From the NCBI GenBank assembly GCA_047518105.1, contig JAKZRQ010000243.1, positions 1 to 15,388 of the forward strand: DNA of 15,388 bases, written 5' to 3'. Positions 1-5,463 of this stretch are shown piece by piece; position 1 is the stretch's first letter; each line of letters starts with the position of its first letter. A program made the position numbers and the translations under genes. The notes under the pieces are model-generated. The model did no database searches. It saw nothing but the letters and a program-made list of their open reading frames with translations, and was not told the origin of the DNA. Source of the stretch: VXYL01 sp047518105. GTDB lineage: Bacteria; Pseudomonadota; Gammaproteobacteria; Pseudomonadales; Azotimanducaceae.

Positions 1-330
1 ATCTACCGCCAGGCACGCCTGGTGGTGATTCCAAGCCTGTGGCTCGAAAACGCGCCCCTGGTCGCCATCGAGGCCATGGCCCACGGTCGTCCGGTGGTCG
101 CCAGCCGCGTCGGCGGTCTGCCGGAGATGGTGGGCGATGGCCAGACCGGCCTCTTGTTCGAACGCGGGAACGCTACCGACCTTGCGGCCAAGATCCGCAC
201 CCTGCTCCTCGACCACGACATGGCGCGCAAGCTCGGGGCAGGCGGCAGAAGGCGCTATCTCGAGTTCGCCACGCCAGCGGATCATCTCGACCGCGTGCTC
301 GCCATCTACGGCGCCCCCCACCATGAGTAG
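1..330 (+). CDS. Glycosyltransferase family 4, C-terminal part (5' end outside window)
   Basis: The open frame enters at base 1 and ends at TAG 328-330, leaving the last 109 residues of a GT-B glycosyltransferase. Seen: the nucleotide-sugar binding segment with the E-x7-E motif (E-NAPLVAI-E, about residues 16-24), then AMAHGRPVVASRVGGLPE and DGQTGLLF, which are standard in GT4 enzymes. After that come the C-terminal helices (LAAKIRTLL, LDRVLAIYG). Such enzymes transfer a sugar from a nucleotide donor during capsule, exopolysaccharide or O-antigen assembly at the cytoplasmic face of the membrane. Donor and acceptor cannot be read from this fragment. The last codons overlap the ATG at 323 of the next, degraded glycosyltransferase gene, so the two were once translationally coupled. 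The family call is secure; the exact role is unknown. Confidence 0.9.
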   Translation: MYRQARLVVIPSLWLENAPLVAIEAMAHGRPVVASRVGGLPEMVGDGQTGLLFERGNATDLAAKIRTLLLDHDMARKLGAGGRRRYLEFATPADHLDRVLAIYGAPHHE

Positions 331-436
331 CCCGCTCACGCGGTTGGCGCGGCTGGCGATGAACCTGGGTTGCGCCCGGCGCGCCACCGGGGGTCGGCGC
401 GCTCTCGGGCGTCAACTGGCCCGCGAATTCGCGTCG
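323..436 (+). pseudogene. 5' remnant of a large multidomain glycosyltransferase gene
   Basis: An ATG at 323 sits inside the end of the preceding gene. The first ~38 codons resemble the N-terminus of the intact large glycosyltransferase starting at 5464. Shared pattern: a basic start, then LxRxAR, N-[LI]-GCA-x-RA-x-GG and RQL-x-R. Similarity stops near 430-436, where the minus-strand transposase remnant begins; downstream the frame is low-complexity Arg/Pro/Ala read from the wrong strand. I infer that a paralogue of the 5464 gene once followed the upstream GT4 gene and was cut short by insertion or rearrangement. The fragment is short, so the homology is suggestive rather than proven. It cannot encode an enzyme. 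Confidence 0.55.
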
Positions 437-672
437 GCCCGCACGGGCGACCATCGACCGCCAATAGTTCGCCGCCCAACGCGCTTCGGTCCCTTCCCGC
501 CGAAGCCGCGACGACTCCTTCCGCAACGCCGCGCAGCCGCGGCACGGCGTGCCTCCCGGCACCTCCGCGAACTCCCCCCGCGGCACCCACCCGTTCGAAC
601 GCGCCAACTCGAATCCGACAGCCATGCCGCCGGTATACTCCGATCCGCCAGCTGTGTCCAGCCCTCCGTGAT
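436..672 (-). mobile_element. Remnant of an IS66-like transposase gene (N-terminal part), copy 1
   Basis: Read on the minus strand, an ATG at 625 opens about 63 in-frame codons. They contain C-RGCAAL, RLRRE, and NYWRSMVARAGRRE. The same layout (CRGCA-L ... SRLRR ... EAR ... N-x-WRS ... R-A-R ... RE) recurs on the plus strand at 3854-4050. From memory, the Tyr/Phe-Trp-[RK]-[SA]-M-[HV]-x-RA-x-x-RE pattern is typical of the N-terminal coiled coil of IS66-family TnpC proteins; this family call is moderate. The catalytic DDE part is absent. Upstream DNA is also shared with copy 2, including GGCTGGACA and ATACCGGCGGCATGG. The true element ends cannot be fixed from one window. Confidence 0.5.
632..660 (-). 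promoter_or_regulatory. Promoter-like sequence in front of transposase remnant copy 1
   Basis: On the minus strand TGGACA (655-660) and TATACC (632-637) are separated by exactly 17 bases. The remnant's ATG at 625 lies about where transcription would start, so the message would be almost leaderless. Copy 2 keeps TGGACA (about 3790-3795) and CATACC but has a spacer of only 8 bases, so that promoter would be broken. This rests on matches to the sigma70 consensus only. Confidence 0.3.
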
Positions 673-784
673 CGAAAACAACAACTTCCACAGCAACAGC
701 GTCACACGACTACCGAACGCTTACCCCGGCAGGGCCATCCCAAAGTCATCCACAAGTGCTTGATTCTTATGCCCGGACACAAAC

Positions 785-813
785 TTGCGTCCGGTACTCG
801 GGTGCCCTATGGT
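785..813 (+). promoter_or_regulatory. Candidate promoter of the isoprenoid operon
   Basis: TTGCGT (785-790), a 17-base spacer and TATGGT (808-813) form a moderate sigma70-like match. It would start transcription near 820, just before the TTG start at 849. A 6-bp inverted repeat, CCGGAC (773-778) and GTCCGG (789-794), overlaps the -35 side and could be an operator or chance. The rest of 691-784 shows no gene I can support. If this promoter is real, the earlier in-frame GTG at 756 cannot be the start of the squalene synthase gene. Confidence 0.3.
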
Positions 814-848
814 TGCTTGCAGTTTCTTCGCAACGGGTCGCCCCGTCG

Positions 849-1910
849 TTGAATAGTCTGGATCGACATCCGCTGACCGCTGCCGCGTTCGCCTTCCAGT
901 TGTCAGCCCTGCCGAAGGTGTCGCGGACCTTCGCACTCACGATTCCGGAGTTGCCTGGGCCGCTTCGGCAGGTCGTCGGGAACGCCTATCTGCTGTTCCG
1001 CATCGCCGACACGATCGAGGACGAACCCGCGCTGCCCGCATCGCGCAAACAGGCATTCCTGAGTCAATTCGCCGATGTCGTTGCGGATCGGGCGCGGCCA
1101 GGGCCGTTCGCGGATGCGCTACGGCCGTTGCTATCGGAAGCAACGATCGACGCCGAGAAGAACCTGGTAGCCAATACCGCACTGGTTGTGCATCTCACGC
1201 ACGGGTTCCGGCGCGCCCAGCGCGATGCGCTGGAACGGTGCGTCAACGTGATGTCCGCGGGGATGGCCGAGTTCGCTGACAAGGGGTGGGGCAGGGGGCT
1301 GGACAGCATCCGCGACCTCGACCGCTACTGCTACTGCGTGGCAGGCGTCGTGGGCGAGATGATCACTGATTTGCTCTGCGACTACTCGGTCGAAATCGCG
1401 TTGCGCCGGGAGTCGCTTTACGGGCTGTCGTCGGACTTCGGACGGGGGCTACAACTCGTGAACATCTTGAAGGACGCCCGTGAGGATCAGCGACGCGGGG
1501 TCTGCTGGTTGCCCCGGGAAGCCTTCGCGGCCGGGATGGACCTGTCGCCCACAGCCACCTATGGAGGACCGGCGTTCGCGGACGGCGTGTTGGCTTTGGT
1601 GGGTGTCGCACGCGAATACCTGGCGGGGGCGATGCGGTACACCCTGCTGATCCCGCGACGCGAAACCGGTGTCCGGCGTTTCCTCCTGTGGACGCTGGGA
1701 ATGGCCATCCTGACGCTCCGGCGGATCAACGCGAATCCAGGGTTCGCGAGCGGCAACGAGGTGAAGATCCCGCGTCGTCAAGTTCGCGCGACGGTGGTCG
1801 CGACGAGTGCTGCGGTCCGCTCCGACCGTGTCCTGCGGTGGCTGTTCGACACTGCGGCCCAAACACTGCCCACCCACGCGAATCGCGACTGGGCGTCGAG
1901 GAGAGCATGA
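849..1910 (+). CDS. Squalene/phytoene synthase family protein, probable squalene synthase
   Basis: Trans-isoprenyl diphosphate synthase of the head-to-head type, expected to join two farnesyl diphosphates (squalene) or a related pair. Both Asp-rich Mg-diphosphate motifs are present: DTIEDE at residues 54-59 and DAREDQ at 209-214, the latter inside GRGLQLVNILKDAREDQ. Also seen are SRTFALTIPEL near the N-terminus and YCYCVAGVVGEM. SRTFA, DTIED and LKDxxEDQ resemble the FDFT1-like squalene synthases more than HpnC/HpnD or CrtB, which is an impression from memory. The start is uncertain: TTG 849 gives 353 residues, the family's usual length and N-terminal spacing, whereas GTG 756 would add 31 atypical residues. 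Its TGA overlaps the ATG of the TPR gene. It lies upstream of idi and an HMG-CoA reductase fragment, which supports a role in squalene-type lipid synthesis. Confidence 0.9.
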   Translation: MNSLDRHPLTAAAFAFQLSALPKVSRTFALTIPELPGPLRQVVGNAYLLFRIADTIEDEPALPASRKQAFLSQFADVVADRARPGPFADALRPLLSEATIDAEKNLVANTALVVHLTHGFRRAQRDALERCVNVMSAGMAEFADKGWGRGLDSIRDLDRYCYCVAGVVGEMITDLLCDYSVEIALRRESLYGLSSDFGRGLQLVNILKDAREDQRRGVCWLPREAFAAGMDLSPTATYGGPAFADGVLALVGVAREYLAGAMRYTLLIPRRETGVRRFLLWTLGMAILTLRRINANPGFASGNEVKIPRRQVRATVVATSAAVRSDRVLRWLFDTAAQTLPTHANRDWASRRA

Positions 1911-2827
1911 GCGTGTGGGTGGCGAACCGATTGCTTCCCATGCCGTCCTCGGCGGCGTGGCGCGACATGGGCGAGACCTGTCCACCTCCCTCTCCGAGGA
2001 CGAGTTCCAAGGACGAGCCCGGTCGCAGTCGATGGGTTTGCGTACCGGCAGCGGCTCGGGTAGCTGTGACCCGTATCGCCGGCCTGGCGACGTTCATCGT
2101 CGTCGCCACCGGCATGACCGCCGAACCAGCCGACGCGGACAATGTATACGCCCCGGCACGCGCGGCGTTCGCGGAGGGTCGCTATCGAGAGGCTGCCGAT
2201 CTCGCTGAGACCGTCGGCAACGCGACCGGATACGCATTGGCAGCGGAATCGCTCGCCGTCGAGGGCCACTACCTGGCAGGAGACGAGCTGGCAGGAGACG
2301 AGCAGAGGCCATCGTTGCTGCAGCGCGCGATGCACCTCGCCGAACGGGCCGTTCGGCTGGCTCCAGAGGATCCTGAAGCGCACTTCCAGTTGGCCCACGC
2401 CATGGGGTGCCACGCGCAGAGCATCAGTCCCATGAAAGCCCTGCGAGAGGGCTACGTGGGCAGGTCTCGCGCGGCGATCGAAACGGCGCTTCGGCTCGAC
2501 CCGGATATGGTGCACGCTCGTCTGAGCCTCGGCTCGTGGCATGCGGACATGGTCGCCCGGGCGGGCCGCTTCGTCGCACGCACCGCATATGGCGCTACGC
2601 GGAAGGCGGCGATTGAGAACTACGAGCGCGCGCTCGAACTTGCGCCGGACGACAAGATCGTGCAGGCGGAAGTCGCGCGCGGACTCTTGGCACTGGGCCG
2701 GCGCGAGCACCGTATCCAGGCCCGGGAGCTGCTGTCAATTGTGGTGGGGATGCCGTCCGGAGACGCCTTCGAGCAGATCATCCATAAGGAGGCGGAGTTG
2801 AGACTGGCCGCGCGGGACAGCGACTAG
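1907..2827 (+). CDS. Exported or membrane-anchored TPR-repeat protein
   Basis: Protein of 306 residues, not a known enzyme. A hydrophobic stretch at about residues 52-71 (IAGLATFIVVATG) ends in a signal-peptidase-like AEPADA-D, so the rest should lie in the periplasm. Helical TPR-like pairs follow, with consensus cores AERAVRLAPEDPEAHFQLA, IETALRLDPDMVHARLSLG and YERALELAPDDKIVQAEVA. ATG 1907 has a good Shine-Dalgarno (GAGGAGAG) and overlaps the squalene synthase stop (ATGA), so it is the best start. Oddly, it places about 50 Pro/Ser/Arg-rich residues before the hydrophobic segment. A GTG at 2066 would give a standard-length signal peptide instead. The stop abuts the idi ATG. TPR proteins normally scaffold other proteins; being squeezed between two isoprenoid enzymes suggests a linked role, which is inference. 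Confidence 0.75.
   Translation: MSVWVANRLLPMPSSAAWRDMGETCPPPSPRTSSKDEPGRSRWVCVPAAARVAVTRIAGLATFIVVATGMTAEPADADNVYAPARAAFAEGRYREAADLAETVGNATGYALAAESLAVEGHYLAGDELAGDEQRPSLLQRAMHLAERAVRLAPEDPEAHFQLAHAMGCHAQSISPMKALREGYVGRSRAAIETALRLDPDMVHARLSLGSWHADMVARAGRFVARTAYGATRKAAIENYERALELAPDDKIVQAEVARGLLALGRREHRIQARELLSIVVGMPSGDAFEQIIHKEAELRLAARDSD
2273..2302 (+). repeat. Perfect 15-bp tandem duplication inside the TPR gene
   Basis: CTGGCAGGAGACGAG occurs twice in a row (2273-2287 and 2288-2302), adding LAGDE twice in frame. Two identical neighbouring copies suggest a recent slippage event that lengthens a loop between helices without shifting the frame. Confidence 0.95.
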
Positions 2828-3502
2828 ATGACGGCAACGGAGGGTGATGAGCAAGGAGTCGGGGCCGCCGCCAGGACGGTCGCGGCGACTGAGTCCGCGT
2901 CCGAGGCCGAACCGCCGTCGCGTTTGGAGGTGGTCTCAAGCGACTCCGAGCCGCTGATTCTGGTGGACCAGGAAGACCGCGAGATCGGATCGCTCGACAA
3001 GGCCGCCTGTCACAATGGCGAGGGTGTTCTGCACAGGGCAATTTCGCTGTTCGTCTTCAACGCGCAAGGCGAGACGCTGCTACAGCGTCGACACGCCGGG
3101 AAGCGGCTCTGGCCGGGGTATTGGTCCAACGGGTGCTGCTCACATCCGCGCCGAGGCGAGGCCACGACCGATGCGGTGCGGCGGCGCGCGCAAGAGGAGC
3201 TCGGGCTCGCCGTGGCCCCCCGGTTTGTGTTCAAGTTCCAGTACCGTGTTGCCTTCGGCGGTAGAGGTTCGGAGTTCGAACTCTGTTCAGTGTTCGTCTG
3301 CAACAGCGGCGAAGACACGCCATGCGTGAACGCAACGGAGGTCTCCGAATGGCGTTGGGTCTCGCCGGTCGAGTTGGACCGCGAACTCGAGAACTCGCCG
3401 GGGGCGTTTACTCCGTGGCTGAAGATGGAGTGGCGTCGACTTCGGGGGGAGTTCCGGGAGTGGGTGGAGGATCATCGTAGGCGCGGTTCGGGTGTGTCTT
3501 GA
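2828..3502 (+). CDS. idi: Isopentenyl-diphosphate delta-isomerase, type I (Nudix fold)
   Basis: Interconverts isopentenyl and dimethylallyl diphosphate, supplying the starter unit for farnesyl diphosphate. Seen: NGCCSHPRRGE at residues 101-111, where Cys104 aligns with the catalytic Cys67 of the E. coli enzyme; the metal-binding His pair as H62 and H69 with the same spacing as E. coli H25/H32; and E149/E151 in SEFELCSVF matching E114/E116. The Nudix-type RRAQEELGL and the C-terminal FTPWLKMEW are also there. At 224 residues it is longer than E. coli Idi by an acidic, Ala/Glu-rich N-terminal tail of about 40 residues. ATG 2828 directly follows the TAG of the TPR gene. The stop TGA overlaps a possible TTG start (3499) of the HMG-CoA reductase fragment. 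Very confident. Confidence 0.95.
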   Translation: MTATEGDEQGVGAAARTVAATESASEAEPPSRLEVVSSDSEPLILVDQEDREIGSLDKAACHNGEGVLHRAISLFVFNAQGETLLQRRHAGKRLWPGYWSNGCCSHPRRGEATTDAVRRRAQEELGLAVAPRFVFKFQYRVAFGGRGSEFELCSVFVCNSGEDTPCVNATEVSEWRWVSPVELDRELENSPGAFTPWLKMEWRRLRGEFREWVEDHRRRGSGVS

Positions 3503-3537
3503 TCGCAGACACGGGTAGAACAAGCGGCGGAGGTGGC

Positions 3538-3774
3538 GTGAGGTCGACCGCGTCGGCCTCGGGGGCGACACTGGCTGAAGGCGGCTCGCGAATACCCGGC
3601 TTCTTCAGGATGGACGTCCAGGCGCGCATCAACGCGCTACGCCACCGGACGGCGTTGTCGGACGACGACCTCGGTGCGCTGGAGCACGGCGCGCACACCC
3701 TCAAGCTGCACGCCGCCGACAAGATGATCGAGAATGTCATCGGCGTGCTCGGGCTGCCGCTCGGCGTGGGCGCC
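3538..3774 (+). pseudogene. Truncated class II HMG-CoA reductase (N-terminal ~80 residues only)
   Basis: The frame after idi encodes PGFFRMDVQAR, ALSDDDLGALE, LKLHAADKMIENVIG and LGLPLGVG. This matches the N-terminus of class II HMG-CoA reductases such as Pseudomonas mevalonii MvaA and staphylococcal MvaA: a GF...R start, LS-x-DD, then (M/F)(I)ENVIG followed by (L)P-x-x-V. Everything after GVGA is missing, including the VPM-VEEPS substrate segment, the NAD-binding domain and the catalytic His. The intact enzyme makes mevalonate from HMG-CoA. GGAGGT at 3529-3534 supports a GTG start at 3538; an upstream TTG at 3499 overlapping the idi stop is the alternative. Similarity ends at about 3774, just before the transposase remnant's upstream DNA. 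I read it as a gene broken by that element. Family call good, exact breakpoint approximate. Confidence 0.75.
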
Positions 3775-4060
3775 CGGTGCCAAGGCAGGCTGGACAGACT
3801 CGTGCATACCGGCGGCATGGAAACGGAGTTCGGATCCGCAGCGTTGCGGGCGGATGAGTCTTTACCGTTTGGTTGGCGAGTCGGGCGACGAAGCGGCGTG
3901 CCGGGGATGTGCCGGGTTGAGCGGGGCGTTGTCGAGGCTTCGGCGAGCGGAGGTCGAAGCCCGTTGCGCGGGGAACGGTTGGCGGTCGCTGCACCGGCCG
4001 GCGCGGGAATGGGAGCGGCGGGAACGGGAGGCATTGAAACGGTCGCGGTCGGTCGCCGAC
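3775..4060 (+). mobile_element. Remnant of an IS66-like transposase gene, copy 2 (frameshifted)
   Basis: Second copy of the element seen at 436-672, in opposite orientation. Shared DNA includes GGCTGGACA and ATACCGGCGGCATGG, with the ATG at 3817. Codons from 3854 give CRGCAGL, ALSRLRRAEVEARCAGNG, then WRSLHRPAREWERRERE, matching the WRS-x-x-x-RA-x-x-RE pattern of copy 1 and of IS66 TnpC N-termini (from memory). The distance from ATG 3817 to the CRGC codons is not a multiple of three, so this copy carries a frameshift; its promoter spacer is also shortened. No catalytic domain follows. The left edge abuts the HMG-CoA reductase break. An open frame can be drawn through here but should not be annotated as a gene. 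Confidence 0.5.
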
Positions 4061-4064
4061 GACG

Positions 4065-4241
4065 ACGCGCCTCGACCAGGTGCGCCCGGTGCGCGTCGAA
4101 CCGGTCTCCGTTGCCGACGGCCGGCACTGGAACGCCTACGTCGAGCGCCACCACTACCTCGGCTATACGCCCCTGCCCGGCACCCAGCTGCGCTACCGCG
4201 CCCGTGCCGCCGCCTGGAAGACCGCCGCAACTGCCAGTCAC
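4065..4241 (+). pseudogene. Fragment of a DUF4338 (DruA-like) protein
   Basis: One frame gives LDQVRPVRVEPV, then HWNAYVERHHYLGY, PGTQLRYR and AAAWKTA. The W-N-x-x-(V)-x-R-HHYLGY-x-x-(L)-x-G-x-QLRY signature is that of the DUF4338 family, which includes DruA of the Druantia anti-phage system and many stand-alone, mobile-element-associated copies. Residues normally between LRY and the AAWK segment are missing, so there is an internal deletion, and nothing recognisable follows. No other Druantia gene is present. I treat it as a decayed mobile passenger next to the transposase remnant, not a defence gene. Confidence 0.6.
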
Positions 4242-4271
4242 CACCGTCGACCCGACGTGGTGGGGCGGCCA

Positions 4272-4781
4272 CTACCCGGCGTCAGGCGTCAAATGCTCAC
4301 CGACGTGCGAGACCGCCTCCCCGGTGGCGCCTCGGCCATCCGGGTCCAGGAACGAACCAATGTGGCTCGGCTCGCCGGTGCCCGCGGCTTCGGCACGCGC
4401 ATGGTCCGGATCCAAGTATGCGCCGACGTGCGAAACGTCGGCGTCAGGGCTACGGTGCGTTTCTTCATCCGGGTCGAGGTAGGCACCGAGGTGTCTCAGT
4501 TTCACATTGGTCCCGTGCCACCGGGCTTCTGGATCCAGGTGCTTGCCGATGTGCACCTCACCCGGTCTAGCGTCCGTATCCGCAGGCCGTCCTGCGGCGA
4601 CGAGATCGGCGTCCGATCCTGACGGACCAAGCGGCTCGAAGGCTCGAAATTCCGCACGCGCCGCGTCGATTGTGGGCAGCACGGGGGTCCCGGAGGGCGA
4701 TTCGAGCAAGACCACCAGGCAGGCGGCTCCGGCGACGAACATCACGACACCGCCGGCGACCACCCTGGCGAATCGCGTCAC
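4272..4781 (-). CDS. Membrane-anchored protein with five H-x-G-x-x-L-x-P-[DE] repeats
   Basis: Unrecognised protein of 169 residues. The GTG start at 4781 overlaps the TGA of the upstream secreted-protein gene (GTGA), implying coupled translation. The N-terminus (about residues 7-27, VVAGGVVMFVAGAACLVVLL) is a single hydrophobic anchor or uncleaved signal. An acidic, Ala-rich spacer follows. Then five short repeats start at residues 77, 97, 118, 140 and 159: HIGKHLDPE, HLGAYLDPD, HVGAYLDPD, HIGSFLDPD, HVGEHLTPD. Spacing is 19-22 residues; linkers are variable and polar. The protein ends just after the last repeat. The motif's His and Asp could bind a metal or a partner, but no function can be assigned. 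An in-frame extension to 5015 exists but would overlap the neighbour completely and lacks a start signal. Confidence 0.7.
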   Translation of the reverse strand: MTRFARVVAGGVVMFVAGAACLVVLLESPSGTPVLPTIDAARAEFRAFEPLGPSGSDADLVAAGRPADTDARPGEVHIGKHLDPEARWHGTNVKLRHLGAYLDPDEETHRSPDADVSHVGAYLDPDHARAEAAGTGEPSHIGSFLDPDGRGATGEAVSHVGEHLTPDAG

Positions 4782-5146
4782 GGCAGGATGTCGATCCGAC
4801 TCACGAAGCAGAAGCCGTTGTGGGTCTTGGTGTCGTCCACCCAGAGTCGTACAGTCTTGTCCAGCGCGAACGCCATCTGGGCAGAATCGAACATGCGCGC
4901 GGCGTTCGACTTGCTGGCATGGTCGCCGCTGCAACTGAACGTCACCCAGTTGCCACTGCAGTTCAAGCCTTCCGTGCTCGGCGAGACGCTCAGATTGACC
5001 GCGCAACTGCCCCACCGATCATCGGAAACCGTGAGCGTTCGCCTGATCTTGGCATCGACGCTAGTCGTCGTGGCATTGATCGATGCGGCAGGTGCCAGCA
5101 GAAGGGAGAGTGCCAACGTACCTTGGATGAGCGGGCGAATGTTCAT
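4778..5146 (-). CDS. Small secreted protein with four cysteines, function unknown
   Basis: Protein of 122 residues. ATG 5146 is preceded by a strong Shine-Dalgarno (AGGAGG, 5151-5156 on the plus strand), which decides the start against a longer in-frame extension. The N-terminus is a clear Sec signal peptide: MNIRPL, a hydrophobic core (TLALSLLLAPAAS) and cleavage near ASINA-TT. The mature part of about 100 residues holds four Cys (SCAVN, LNCSG, SCSGD, GFCFV), enough for two disulfides. It ends in a beta-rich segment with FALDKTVRLWVDD and CFVSRIDIL. The fold looks like a small periplasmic or extracellular domain, but I do not recognise the family. It is first of two overlapping genes, with a promoter-like sequence at 5201-5229. 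Confidence 0.8.
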   Translation of the reverse strand: MNIRPLIQGTLALSLLLAPAASINATTTSVDAKIRRTLTVSDDRWGSCAVNLSVSPSTEGLNCSGNWVTFSCSGDHASKSNAARMFDSAQMAFALDKTVRLWVDDTKTHNGFCFVSRIDILP

Positions 5147-5200
5147 GGAGCCTCCTAAGCCACAGGTCGACGTTCGCGTATCTCGGAACCGATGACTGGC

Positions 5201-5229
5201 AACGTATCGCCTGCGGCAGCGACTGTCAA
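5201..5229 (-). promoter_or_regulatory. Sigma70-like promoter for the two-gene secreted module
   Basis: Reading the minus strand, a perfect TTGACA (plus-strand 5224-5229) is followed after 17 bases by TACGTT (5201-5206). Predicted transcription would start near 5194, leaving a leader of about 48 bases before the ATG at 5146. The -35 box is perfect; the -10 box is weak. Confidence 0.45.
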
Positions 5230-5320
5230 TCCGCGTTGGACGGTTGGACTGGACGGTTCTGAGTTGGTGGGAGACGGCGAAACCGGCTATGCTTTTCGCG
5301 CACGGCAATGCCAACTGGCA

Positions 5321-5339
5321 GGCAGGTCCGAGACCTGCC
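5321..5339. promoter_or_regulatory. Perfect hairpin in the divergent intergenic region
   Basis: GGCAGGTC (5321-5328) and GACCTGCC (5332-5339) are perfect inverted copies around a CGA loop. It lies in the roughly 317-base gap between the minus-strand secreted module and the large glycosyltransferase. A smaller inverted repeat, ATCCG (5413-5417) and CGGAT (5423-5427), lies closer to the glycosyltransferase start. Either could be an operator or a 5' leader structure. No T-run follows, so an intrinsic terminator is unlikely. I see no gene in 5230-5463. Confidence 0.4.
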
Positions 5340-5463
5340 GCCGACCGGGCATTGACCGCGTCGCACGGCCATGCCGCCAACAACGCTGGGTTCGCGCCAC
5401 TGGCGGGGACCTATCCGTTATTCGGATCGCCTGGTTGACATCTACATGAACCATGTTGGCCCG

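Noticed and set aside
756..848. Upstream GTG start (756) for the squalene synthase gene
   Set aside because: It adds 31 residues not seen in the family, overlaps a promoter-like sequence at 785-813 and has no ribosome site. Not excluded, but less likely than TTG 849.
4065..4241. A Druantia anti-phage system
   Set aside because: Only a deleted fragment of a DruA-like family is present, and no DruB-E or helicase genes are nearby.
3734..4622. Long open frames on the plus strand across 3734-4570 and 4080-4622
   Set aside because: They join unrelated fragments (HMG-CoA reductase DNA in another frame, transposase remnant, DUF4338 remnant) and run antisense through the minus-strand repeat-protein gene. 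They reflect high GC, not genes.
5192..5449. Small plus-strand frames in the divergent intergenic region
   Set aside because: No ribosome site, no recognisable motif and an Arg/Ala-rich composition typical of spurious frames; the region holds promoter and hairpin signals instead.
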